A DNA stretch of 39,481 bases, taken from assembly GCF_008801695.1 (NCBI RefSeq), contig NZ_VZPF01000048.1, forward strand, positions 1-39,481. The letters run 5' to 3'. A program made the translations under genes and the position numbers. The stretch's first letter is position 1, and the number at the start of each line of letters is the position of its first letter. Positions 1 through 7,979 of the stretch are shown piece by piece. The stretch is from Pantoea stewartii subsp. stewartii. GTDB taxonomy: Bacteria > Pseudomonadota > Gammaproteobacteria > Enterobacterales > Enterobacteriaceae. The notes under the pieces were generated by a model. It ran no database searches. It was not told the DNA's origin and worked only from the letters and a program-made list of their open reading frames with translations.

Positions 1-127
1 GACGTGGTTGCGTTACGTCATCGGTCATATACAGGACTGGCCGGTGAACCGGGTCCGCGATCTGCTGCCATGGAAGGTCGAGCTTCCCTCTGCCTGAACG
101 TCAATACGGTCTGAATGCGACGCTTAC
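1..127 (+). mobile_element. Right end of an IS66-family insertion sequence (left part outside window)
   Basis: The element runs in from the left edge and ends at the terminal repeat GTAAGCGTCGC (read on the minus strand, ending at 127), the type of end found in the IS66 family. Just inside it lies the C-terminus of an IS66-type transposase. The chemoreceptor coding sequence resumes immediately after 127, so the element sits inside that gene. IS66 elements usually give 8-bp duplications; this cannot be tested because the other end is outside the window. Confidence 0.8.
2..97 (+). CDS. tnpC: IS66-family transposase TnpC, C-terminal fragment
   Basis: The partial frame open from the window edge encodes 31 residues ending in a TGA at 95-97. 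It carries the motif [12 protein letters not shown], typical of the IS66 TnpC C-terminus (consensus like HPINRxDELLPW). TnpC is the DDE transposase of these elements. Only the tail is visible, so nothing can be said about catalytic residues or whether the element is intact. The terminal repeat lies 30 bp beyond the stop, the usual arrangement. Confidence 0.75.
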   Translation, partial: TWLRYVIGHIQDWPVNRVRDLLPWKVELPSA

Positions 128-1840
128 TTTCATGCATCGTTTTTCCTGCCTCATTGACCAGCGTGACGCCGCTTTGTACCCGGGCACTGGACTCCTCAAT
201 AAGCGCGGCAATGTCTTTAACCGCACCGGCACTGCGTTGCGCCAGGTTTCTGACCTCAGAGGCCACTACCGCAAATCCGCGCCCCTGCTCGCCCGCCCTG
301 GCCGCCTCAACGGCTGCGTTGAGCGCCAGGATATTGGTCTGGAAGGCAATGCTGTTGATCATGGTCGTGATATCGCCAATTTTCTTTGAGCTGTCATCAA
401 TTTGCGACATGGTCTGTACCACCTGGCCCACCAGGTTTTCGCCCCGGCTGGCAATGGTGGTCGCATTTCCGGTCAGGTGCGTAGCCTGCTGGGCGTTATC
501 CGCGTTCAGGCGAACCGTGGCGCTGATTTGTTCCATGCTGGCTGCTGTCTCTTCCAGAGCTGCCGCTTGTTGTTCGGTGCGCGAGGCTAAATCCAGGTTG
601 CCGCTGGCTATCTCACTGGCCCCCTCTCTGACAGACGCGCTGGCATCTTTAATCTGGCCCACAATGGATTGCAACTGGCTCTGCATGGTGTGCAGGGCGT
701 AAAACAGGCTGGCGTTGTCACCGTGCGCGACCTGAATATCATTGCTGAGTTTGCCTTCCGCAACGGCCAGCGCAATACGGGCTGCTTCTGCGGGTTCGCC
801 ACCAAGCGGGCGCATTACTTTGCGATTAAACAATAACCCCAGTACGGCACCTACCAGCAGGATGCTCACAAGCATTAAACCGATAGCCCAATAGAGCTGG
901 CGGTTCGCGGCGGCCATGACCTGGCTGACAGGGGCGACAATTCCCACATACCAGGGCTTATCGCTGTTGCCTGTCACCACCGGATACCAGGTGTACATGG
1001 CTCTTTCACCCAACACCGGATCATCATGTTCGACGATCTGACGGGTAAAATTGTCTTTGTCGCCTTTCCATTCCTTACCGGCGTCATTTTTGACAGGTGA
1101 CGATACCACTTTACCACTGTTCGAAAGCAACAGCGCATAACCCGTATCCTGCCAGGGTTTTATCTGGTTCACTTTTTGCTGTAATGACGCAAGCGAAATA
1201 TCCGATGTGACCACCGCCATGAGCTTGCCTTGATCGATAATGGGTGAGGCAACCGAGGTCAGTAAGGTTGGCACGCCGTTGTACGGGTAGCTGTAGGGCT
1301 CTATCAGAGTATCTTTACGCGACTGTTGAGGGACCAGATAATAATCCCCCTGGCCAGGCGTCAAATAGGAGAGCAGCGGATGCATGGCATAGTTGCCGGA
1401 CTGATCGCGGTCAACAAACCAGGCATAGCGGCCCTGAGGTGGCTGTCCTTTCTGACCAACAAACTCCGCATCGCGACCGTCAAACGCGTCAGGTTCAAAA
1501 ATCACGGACATAGAGAGATAGTCAGGGTTGGCCCTGAGAGAATACTCCATAATTTTGTCGGCAATTTTCCGGTCATTAACGCCCGCTTTTGGTAAGGCAA
1601 TCAGGCTTTGGCCAAGGCTGTGTGCCATATCGCGCGCGTAACTCAGCTCTTGCTGAATCTGCAGGCCGCGACTTTGTGCAATCTGTTGAAGATAATTTTC
1701 CGCTAAGTTTTTTTGCTCTTTTGCCGATTGCCAGCTCAGGACGCCAATAGTGACGGTAAAACCAAGCGTAATAGTCAGGCCACCGGCAAGCAGCATCTGG
1801 GTGCGGGTGGTCAGTGTTTTTTTGCGGGTTGAGAAGTCAT
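128..1840 (-). pseudogene. Methyl-accepting chemotaxis protein, truncated by IS66 and out of frame with its best start
   Basis: This is a transmembrane chemoreceptor. Numbered from the internal ATG at 1796, it has TM1 at about 1-20, a periplasmic dCache-like sensor at about 30-290, TM2 at 301-323, a HAMP segment, then the cytoplasmic signalling helix with the conserved hairpin tip ([20 protein letters not shown]). The IS66 end replaces everything after residue about 556, so the C-terminal return helix with adaptation sites is missing and the frame runs on into IS66. The best translation start is ATG 1840, preceded by CAGGGGAA, but it is out of frame. An A7 run (1817-1823) follows it, and eight As would join MTSQPAKK to the receptor frame. 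A sigma-28 promoter lies upstream. Ligand unknown; probably non-functional. Confidence 0.85.
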
Positions 1841-1912
1841 GCGGATTCCCCTGAAATCGATCGGCTTAATTGACTTCCCTGCCAGACAGACGCTTTTATG
1901 TTCCTTAAGGAT

Positions 1913-1939
1913 CTATCGGCGCTCAATAAACGAACTTTA
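1913..1939 (-). promoter_or_regulatory. Sigma-28 (FliA) promoter of the chemoreceptor gene
   Basis: On the minus strand the sequence reads TAAAGTTC, 11 bases, GCCGATAG. The enteric FliA consensus is TAAAGTTT-N11-GCCGATAA, so 14 of 16 positions match with exact spacing. It lies about 70 bp upstream of ATG 1840 and faces the receptor gene. It places the gene in the flagellar class 3 regulon and implies the lineage is, or recently was, motile. Confidence 0.8.
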
Positions 1940-1996
1940 ATTCTCATGACTCAAGTCAGACCTTAATCACAACGTTCATCATCAGGGGGAAAGCGC

Positions 1997-2335
1997 ATGA
2001 TTTCGAAAGAGAACGCAGAGCATTATTTCTGGGGTGAGCAGTGTGAGGGTTGGCATCTGCTTAAAAGACACGATCTGAGCATTATTTATGAGCAGATGCC
2101 GCCTGCAACACATGAAATACGGCATTATCATGTGCGATCGCGGCAGTTCTTTTTTGTGCTGGAAGGCCAGCTCAGCCTTGAGGTGGACGGTGTGGTGCAT
2201 CATCTGCAGACGCAACAGGGAATTGAAATTCCCCCCGGCGCAAAACATCAGGCTCGCAATATCAGCGATAACAGCGTCACTTTTTTAGTCATTTCTCATC
2301 CCACAACGCGTGGCGATCGTCACGATGTCGTCTGA
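1997..2335 (+). CDS. Small single-domain cupin protein
   Basis: The 112-residue protein is one cupin barrel. Motif 1 is visible as HEIRHYHVRSRQFFFVLEG (His-x-His, with Gln where Glu is usual) and motif 2 as IPPGAKHQARN (PxG, His, Asn). The His residues suggest a bound metal, but the altered Glu position leaves this open. Proteins this size are often sugar or small-ligand binders or isomerase-like enzymes, and the sequence does not tell which. ATG 1997 follows a good ribosome site (AGGGGGA). The gene is divergent from the chemoreceptor and has no operon partner. Confidence 0.75.
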   Translation: MISKENAEHYFWGEQCEGWHLLKRHDLSIIYEQMPPATHEIRHYHVRSRQFFFVLEGQLSLEVDGVVHHLQTQQGIEIPPGAKHQARNISDNSVTFLVISHPTTRGDRHDVV

Positions 2336-2685
2336 ACACCGGGCGGGAAAGTGAAATTTTGGTAACTTATCGCGATGATTTTGACCTGAAACAATAAACG
2401 GGCGGAAAAAATATGTCAGTTTGTGCCCTCTTTTTTGGCGGGATGAAAAACCGGACTTATTCATGTGGAATCATACTGGCTGGCTTCACAGCTCTGCGCT
2501 TTGTTTTGGCTGGCTTGCCAGATATCTCCATCACTACGCTTTTGCCATCACACATTTGACTGGCTGATCGTAATGCAGGCAAGCACGGCGCAAACCAGTC
2601 AATGCGCGCGAAGCGTTATGGAGAGAGCGTTGTGCGGGATAACAGGCGGGCAGTTCACAGGTAATGAACTGCCAGGAATGAACCA
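2336..2685. other. Intergenic stretch with one hairpin, no convincing gene
   Basis: A perfect 9-bp stem GGCAGTTCA/TGAACTGCC lies at 2649-2657 and 2665-2673, 12 bp beyond the yebG stop. It may help end yebG transcription, but no clear T-run follows it. A repeated TGGCTGGCTT string occurs near 2475 and 2508. The plus-strand open frame crossing this area is mostly the complement of yebG and is not called. Confidence 0.4.
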
Positions 2686-3000
2686 TCAGGCCGCTTTAAC
2701 GGCGCGGACTTTTTTCTCACTTTGCGCAGTCGCGTCAGCTGTTTCTGACACATTTTGCGCCGTGCCAGGTAATTTGCTGGTGCGAAGAATATGCTGTACC
2801 GCGTCTTTTTGCTCTGCCAGCAACAACCCTAAGGTTTCAGCCTGCGATTCGTCCATATCGGCCTGGTGTGCCAGTAACCAGTCGGTGAACGCCTCTGCCA
2901 TATCCAGCATTTTGTCGTAGGCATCGGCCTCTTTCTTATTGGCAAATGTCATCTTCTCTTCACCCTTTCTGACTACTACAAATTTGGTTTCGACAGCCAT
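2686..3000 (-). CDS. yebG: SOS-induced small protein YebG
   Basis: The 104-residue protein opens with MAVETKFVVVRKGEEKMTFANKK, nearly the N-terminus of E. coli YebG. It keeps KEADAYDKMLDMA and LLAEQKDAVQHIL before a low-complexity, Ala/Lys-rich tail. YebG is a DNA-damage-induced protein of the LexA regulon whose molecular role is still poorly defined. ATG 3000 follows GAGGGCAATAAA. A near-perfect LexA operator lies 16 bp upstream of the start. The gene is monocistronic here. Confidence 0.93.
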   Translation of the reverse strand: MAVETKFVVVRKGEEKMTFANKKEADAYDKMLDMAEAFTDWLLAHQADMDESQAETLGLLLAEQKDAVQHILRTSKLPGTAQNVSETADATAQSEKKVRAVKAA

Positions 3001-3015
3001 TTTATTGCCCTCACA

Positions 3016-3035
3016 TACTGTTTATTTATACAGTA
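3016..3035 (-). promoter_or_regulatory. LexA operator (SOS box) of yebG
   Basis: The sequence is TACTGTTTATTTATACAGTA, fitting the enterobacterial LexA consensus TACTGT(AT)4ACAGTA: CTG, 10 bases, CAG with symmetric TA flanks. It lies directly upstream of yebG, so LexA should repress yebG until RecA-driven cleavage. Confidence 0.92.
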
Positions 3036-3113
3036 TAACACAGTCGGCGACGTTTTCCAGTGAAGAAAAGACACAACGGTTAAACCTGCCCTGCTTACGC
3101 CATTCGGTGTGCA

Positions 3114-3908
3114 TCAGGCCAGTAATTCTTCCATAAACTCAGCCAGCACTTTACGGGGATCGTCCTCTTCCGACACGATCATTTCGATTCCCCATTGCCC
3201 CAATACTTCTTTTGCCACCGGGTTATTGCGATTGGTAAAAAGGTAAGATTTGGGTCGGGCGGTTGCCAGGCCTGTGCGCCCCCACATTTTTGTCAGCCGA
3301 TAGAAGAGCAGACGAATATTAAAATCACTGATGCTGTAGCCAACAAACAAAACCGAATTGCCCATGACATCATGGGTCAGCTTGATATCTAACGGCGAAT
3401 CAAAATAGAGGCGTTCAAAGTAGCTGCTTTCATCCAGTACGATAGAAGTATCGTCATCAAAGTCGCCATGAAGTTTGATGATATGACGTTTATCTTCGGT
3501 GAGTGAAACCAGATCGGCTGCATTCGCCACTTTTGAATAAGGCACGCCATGGGCCTCATGCGCGGCTTCCAGCCACCGATCGTAATTCGTGGTATAGATG
3601 CGTGAAAAGTTGCCCTGAGTGATCATGGTATGAATTTCAGAGCTGCGGACATCAATATCAGGCCGGTGCCATTCGCGATCCATCCAGCTTCGTAACGGTC
3701 CTAACGAACCTTTTTTCTGCTTGTAGTACTCAGCCAGAGAGAGGTGCGTACCGTAAGTATTAAAAATTTTCGGATCGTACCCCAGTTCATTAGCCAGATG
3801 AGCGATAAGCTCATGCCATTCAGGCAGGCCGAGATTACGGGAAAGACCGGCTCCGGCAAACAGAATGAGCTTGCCGGAATCGTATGCACGTTTGAGCTCA
3901 GGTTTCAT
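3114..3908 (-). CDS. SIR2-like NADase, likely effector of a two-gene defence module (KomC-like)
   Basis: The 264-residue protein is a stand-alone SIR2_2-type domain. Visible motifs are FAGAGLS (17-23, NAD-binding glycine loop), TTNYD (106-110, Asn108 and Asp110), KLHGD (145-149, with the expected catalytic His147) and GYSISDFN near residue 200. All core SIR2 residues are present, so NAD binding or cleavage is plausible. SIR2-like proteins are NAD-depleting effectors in several antiphage systems (Thoeris ThsA, DSR2, SIR2-APAZ, Kongming KomC). Its ATG overlaps the stop of the upstream HAM1-family gene as ATGA, so the two are almost certainly co-translated. The pairing points to the KomB-KomC core of Kongming. 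Function here is inferred. Confidence 0.85.
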   Translation of the reverse strand: MKPELKRAYDSGKLILFAGAGLSRNLGLPEWHELIAHLANELGYDPKIFNTYGTHLSLAEYYKQKKGSLGPLRSWMDREWHRPDIDVRSSEIHTMITQGNFSRIYTTNYDRWLEAAHEAHGVPYSKVANAADLVSLTEDKRHIIKLHGDFDDDTSIVLDESSYFERLYFDSPLDIKLTHDVMGNSVLFVGYSISDFNIRLLFYRLTKMWGRTGLATARPKSYLFTNRNNPVAKEVLGQWGIEMIVSEEDDPRKVLAEFMEELLA

Positions 3909-4465
3909 GCCACGCCTCGTGCAGTTTTTAAAAAGGCAGCAAAACGATCCAGCGCAATGCGACGGTTGGAAATTTCGTTTTTCTTCTCGCCCATCTCAGC
4001 GAAGGTTTGATCGTATCCTTCGGGAATAAAGATACAGTCCCACTGGAATCCATGGGGACCGGCAGGTTCAGGTGCAATAGTGCCGCGCAATTCGCCGAAA
4101 AACTGGTACATTTTGCGTCCGTCGCAATAACCCAGTACGGCTTTGGCGGTTACACCCTGACTGTCGAGGCCCTGTACCAGCGATGCAAAGCGATCGGCAC
4201 CGAGGCGATTCCAGAAAATACGCGTCAGCCCCGCAGGCAAACCATTCAGGCCATCCAGATACAGCCCGGTGTGCTCAACAAAAAGCGGACGTCCGATAAT
4301 AGAGAAGGCCTTCGTCAGTTTATCTCGCACTAAATCCAGTTCATTTTCCGTTTGAATTTCTTCAATGCGACGCGCGATGGGTACGACGTCCACGCCCACA
4401 GGTTCCAGTATTCCGCGGACCTCCGCCAGTTTTTGCTCATTGGCCGAAAGGAATCTGATTTTCAT
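3905..4465 (-). CDS. HAM1/ITPase-family protein with altered active site (KomB-like)
   Basis: The 186-residue protein belongs to the HAM1/RdgB family, whose members hydrolyse ITP, dITP and XTP to monophosphates. Family landmarks are SANEQK (7-12), GLPAGLTRIFW, FQWDCIFIPEGYDQTFAEM and EKKNEISNRR. Two key places differ. The acidic pair expected before the TGL segment (human ITPA VEDTCL) reads VEHTGL, putting His65 at the catalytic Asp position. The usual SHR near the end reads SNR. This suggests a weak or inactive enzyme that may still bind deaminated purine nucleotides. ATG 4465 follows GGAAGAAG. It is first in an overlapping pair with the SIR2 gene. A housekeeping rdgB is less likely given the partner and substitutions. 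Confidence 0.85.
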   Translation of the reverse strand: MKIRFLSANEQKLAEVRGILEPVGVDVVPIARRIEEIQTENELDLVRDKLTKAFSIIGRPLFVEHTGLYLDGLNGLPAGLTRIFWNRLGADRFASLVQGLDSQGVTAKAVLGYCDGRKMYQFFGELRGTIAPEPAGPHGFQWDCIFIPEGYDQTFAEMGEKKNEISNRRIALDRFAAFLKTARGVA

Positions 4466-6240
4466 GCTTCTTCCACGTTGATTACGCTGCCTCAGTCAAA
4501 TTTATCATTGAGACAGAACAAGAGGTTATCGCTGGTGAGTGTAGCGCAAATTCGCACCTTTCTGGCGTGAACATTTGCGCAAAACGCGGGGTTACAGAGT
4601 AGAGCGGATAAAACAGAACAACGCAGGACGTGAATAAGTCCGAATAAGGCATGATGTAAAACACCGCTCCGTTTAATAAGCACCCGCTGCATTGGCTATT
4701 TAAAGACACACAATCTTTTGCGCATCGTCTGCGTTTTTGCACCTTTCCAAAGCGCGGAAATACCGTAAGCCACAGAGAAACCGGCCGCGAAGTTCTTTCA
4801 GGGGCTCTGTTCGCCAGCCAGACTGATGCAGGCATCATCATAGTACTGACAGTATCAAGTCACTAACGTTTTATTTTCCATCCAGTGCCTGACAGATGAA
4901 TCGAAAATATTACGCATAGCATAAGCCGTTTATCCTGCGCTCTCTGTTCCGTTCGTCAAAGCCGCATCACTCGTCAGGGGCTGAACCTGTCTTTCACTGG
5001 CAGAGAGTGCTCTGGCGAGGCTGTATAAAAGAATCGGGAAGAAAGTCGGACGTGACGCCCTGACAAGGACCTGTGTATTTATCGGTGGCAAAGCTGTTTT
5101 GCAAACGGCAGCGATGAACGTTTATATCTTTTATTGCTAATGTACGGCATGTGCAGACCAGTGCCGCCCTTCACACCGACTGTTCACCCTTCCGGCATTT
5201 CAAAATTCATCCTGAGGAAAATGATAAAGACGCCGCACTACGCATGTTTTTGTGAAAAGCGGTTTTGAATGGTTCCAGAAACCCCCTGCACGTTATTCTG
5301 TCAGACAGAGCGACTCACTTTTCAGACGTGGAATGAAAAGCATCCCATAGCGGAAAAGATGACAATATCCGCCTTAGCGAAAAGTGCAAGAATCTAATGG
5401 CAGCAATACGTTGTGTTTTCATAAGCAAACGGCATCACGTCCGCAGCCATATAAATGTTGTTGATCTGATAAATTCTTATAGCGACGATAACCTCCCGAC
5501 TGGCTTTAAGTACAGTGACGGAGAGAGGCCATCAGGATGATATTAGCTACCCGTTTTTATTCTTGCCGTCACTTGTCAACGCTCCGCTTATAGCTCTGCT
5601 TTACAGCACGAAATGTGTGATTAAACCTTAAGACAGACAGGCGCGCGTACCCACAATGTTATCCATCATAGCGATCTATATTGCGCTGACTAACCGTGTT
5701 AAAAGAAGGATTTGTCCTGTAAGAAAAGTTGCAGACTTCAGTAATCGTCTGGCTTCACAAAAACTAATCCCGTGAACAGGAATGCACAAGACGGTTAACG
5801 CATTATCCGGCGATTAAGACACAACCATTTTGGAGCAGAATGAAGATAAGGACAATTTATCATGGGGAATTATTAACCTGACGTTATCATTTACGTGCGC
5901 TGGAATGAAGCGGCTTTATTATGCCGTAATATCCCTGTAACTGGTAAGGAGGCAATGCATTACACACTGATTTTTATTGCTTTTTTAAGTAAAAAAATGG
6001 GCGTTATTTTCAATACGTCACCGTAATATGCTACCGTTTATCACCTGGACCTCAACGAAAAAGGCGCTGCCAATGCGTCTGGCATTTAAATTTTATGTAT
6101 GTTTAATGCGTTTAAAATGCCGTAATAATCCTAAGCGGTAACAAATTTTTACATTTCAGACAGAAGAGATATTTCTTTCCTTGATTATTTTTCGTAGAAT
6201 GACCCTGTTTAAATATTCGCTGTAATTTAAGGATTAACCA
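4466..6240. other. About 1.8 kb with no recognisable gene
   Basis: Between the HAM1-family gene and the H-NS paralogue I find no convincing gene on either strand. The longest open frame (minus strand, 4482-4841) has no family resemblance and an odd composition. Short frames with fair ribosome sites exist, such as 15 codons from ATG 5221 and 18 codons from ATG 5537, but nothing supports them. The last 300 bp are AT-rich, as is common before hns-type genes. I found no tRNA, direct repeat or insertion sequence end here. It may be decayed island DNA or hold unrecognised RNAs. Confidence 0.5.
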
Positions 6241-6636
6241 ATGGATGCGCTCAAAGCATTAAATAACCTTCGTATTCTACGGGCACAAGCCCGGGAAATT
6301 GAGCTTGATGTGTTAAATGAAATGCTCGAAAAGCTTTCTGTCGTTGTCGCTGAACGCCGTGAAGAAGAAGAAGCTGAGCAAGCTATGCTGCGCGAGAAAG
6401 CAGATAAGTTAGCTAAGTATAAAGAAATGCTGATGAATGACGGCATTGATATTTCTGAACTGGTTGATTTGCCCACAGAGACAAAAACAAAAGCTAAGCG
6501 CGCACCTCGCCCTGCTAAATATCGCTATACCGATGAAAACGGTGAAACTAAATCGTGGACAGGCCAAGGCCGTACACCATCGCCAATTAAAAAGGCGCTG
6601 GACGCTGGCGGTTCGCTTGACGATTTCCTGATCTGA
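6241..6636 (+). CDS. H-NS/StpA-family nucleoid protein
   Basis: The 131-residue protein aligns along its whole length with H-NS: N-terminal oligomerisation helices ([19 protein letters not shown]), a long charged coiled coil to about residue 65, a Lys-rich linker, and the DNA-binding domain with [10 protein letters not shown] at 107-116 ending in SLDDFLI. The QGR loop that reads the minor groove of AT-rich DNA is intact. H-NS proteins silence horizontally acquired AT-rich genes. ATG 6241 follows TAAGGATT. It lies beside a phage-type integrase and a defence-like pair rather than the usual core hns neighbours, suggesting a paralogue carried on the island. A core hns cannot be excluded from this window alone. 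Confidence 0.9.
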   Translation: MDALKALNNLRILRAQAREIELDVLNEMLEKLSVVVAERREEEEAEQAMLREKADKLAKYKEMLMNDGIDISELVDLPTETKTKAKRAPRPAKYRYTDENGETKSWTGQGRTPSPIKKALDAGGSLDDFLI

Positions 6637-6637
6637 C

Positions 6638-6673
6638 AAAATGCGCGGTATTGATTTCGATACCGCGCATTTT
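6638..6673. terminator. Strong bidirectional Rho-independent terminator
   Basis: A perfect 14-bp stem AAAATGCGCGGTAT/ATACCGCGCATTTT has an 8-nt loop and T/A runs on both flanks. It starts two bases after the stop of the H-NS-like gene and 24 bp before the end of the convergent integrase, so it can serve both. Confidence 0.92.
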
Positions 6674-6696
6674 ATTGGAAACATTGTTTTAAGAGA

Positions 6697-7797
6697 TTAT
6701 CTGCTCATCATCATTATTGATGAACTGGCTAATTGCAGCGTCTCATTCTCATACCGATGAGGGAGATGATGGTAGCTGTCGCTTTCAGTAATACGCTCAA
6801 CCGTTTCTGAATACCGCTCCAGCGCAGTCCGCATTTGCACAACATAATCATGCGTATCGTAAACCCGATCGATTCCCTCTAATGCATGATTCATAATTTT
6901 TCTTGCCACATCGTTTGGCGTGTCCAGCGCGGCGAGTTTCGAACGTGCCGTTCGACGTAAATCACGCGGCGTGAAAGGTTCCAGCCCTAATCCCCGAGGC
7001 GCACGCAACATCCGGCGTAGTGCCTGATTCAGCGCACCTTTCGAAAGCGGCTGCATGACATCACGCGGCGCAGGTACGAGCCAGGGAGAAGCCGGATCGC
7101 TGGCGGCAATTAAGGCCTCAATACAACGGCGCATTAACGCTGAAATGGGTAAAGTATGTTCGCGCTGGGACTTGTTACGTGTTCCCTGCTTCCATAATCC
7201 GGATTGCAGATTAAATTCTGATTTCCGCGCCTGAACCACTTCGTCAGGCCGACGGGCACTGACCAGACACAGACGTAAGGCCCAGCGTACCTGTTCTGAC
7301 AGCGACCAGTTATCCAGACCATGCCAGAAAACCCAAATCTCCGCGTCTGACAGTTGCCGGCTTCGTGGAGGTGACGCACGGCCCGCAATATCACGTTTCC
7401 TCAGTGAAGCCACGGGCGAATGCGCCAGGTAACCCTGCATTTCGGCCCAGGACAAAAACTGTTTAGTCAGAGCAAAAACGCGCCGGGCTTCCTCTTTTTT
7501 ACCTTCAGAAATCAGGACGTTATAGAGCCTGTTTAATCGTAAACGCGTCAGGTTTTTTAGTGGTAAAGTGCCAATATTCGGCAACACATGCCTGAGTAGT
7601 GATGATATGGCAATTTCGGGACGACGTCGGGTGACAAGCAACGACAGTTTTACCCACACGCGGATAACCTGCTCCACTGTTCCTTCGTCGCCAAAATTAT
7701 CCAGATCAGACAAGGAAGCATGTCTGATCTGATTGAGCCAACACATGACGTGACGGCCCACATGCGGCGATGTCATTTCTGTCAAAATTTCTGCCAC
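6697..7797 (-). CDS. Tyrosine recombinase (P4-type phage/island integrase)
   Basis: The 366-residue protein has an N-terminal arm and SAM-like core-binding part (about 40-140), then a C-terminal catalytic domain. Visible catalytic features are SARRPDE (Arg182/183), the TPRDLRRT box (276-283; the position often His is Arg, common in P4-type integrases), IMNHALEGID (His304) and VYDTHDY, with Tyr313 the likely nucleophile. It should recombine an island or prophage at an att site. The start is GTG 7797, chosen because AGGAGAGGCA lies directly before it. No tRNA gene or att repeat could be found nearby. A 13-bp inverted repeat lies about 50 bp upstream and may be a regulatory or recombinase site. 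Confidence 0.88.
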   Translation of the reverse strand: MAEILTEMTSPHVGRHVMCWLNQIRHASLSDLDNFGDEGTVEQVIRVWVKLSLLVTRRRPEIAISSLLRHVLPNIGTLPLKNLTRLRLNRLYNVLISEGKKEEARRVFALTKQFLSWAEMQGYLAHSPVASLRKRDIAGRASPPRSRQLSDAEIWVFWHGLDNWSLSEQVRWALRLCLVSARRPDEVVQARKSEFNLQSGLWKQGTRNKSQREHTLPISALMRRCIEALIAASDPASPWLVPAPRDVMQPLSKGALNQALRRMLRAPRGLGLEPFTPRDLRRTARSKLAALDTPNDVARKIMNHALEGIDRVYDTHDYVVQMRTALERYSETVERITESDSYHHLPHRYENETLQLASSSIMMMSR

Positions 7798-7847
7798 TGC
7801 CTCTCCTGATCGTAAAACTGTCGGCCAGATTCTACCTTCCTACAGCC

Positions 7848-7880
7848 TGTGACTCCAGACCTGTTAAGTCTGGAGTCACA
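7848..7880. repeat. Perfect 13-bp inverted repeat upstream of the integrase
   Basis: The arms are TGTGACTCCAGAC (7848-7860) and GTCTGGAGTCACA (7868-7880) around a 7-nt loop. No T-run follows on either strand, so it is not an ordinary terminator. It lies between the integrase start and the divergent small CxxC gene. It could be an operator, an RNA hairpin, or part of an attachment region. Confidence 0.7.
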
Positions 7881-7979
7881 ATGGTAGCGCTGTACGCTTT
7901 TTAAGAAAGTCATTAAGGAAATGACTCTTATTCTTTTTGAATGGATTGGTTATTAATCCCGCAGAGAACAACGCGATAA

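Noticed and set aside
2465..2920. A 151-codon plus-strand frame
   Set aside because: Much of it is the complement of yebG, which is identified by sequence and a LexA box; no family resemblance.
4482..4841. A 119-codon minus-strand frame directly upstream of the HAM1-family gene, considered as a third operon gene (KomA candidate)
   Set aside because: Its sequence shows no deaminase motifs or other family resemblance and has an unlikely composition; probably chance.
5221..5594. Two very short frames (15 and 18 codons) after purine-rich ribosome-like sites, considered as type I toxin peptides
   Set aside because: The peptides are not hydrophobic like Ldr/Ibs/TisB toxins and no antisense RNA signal is visible.
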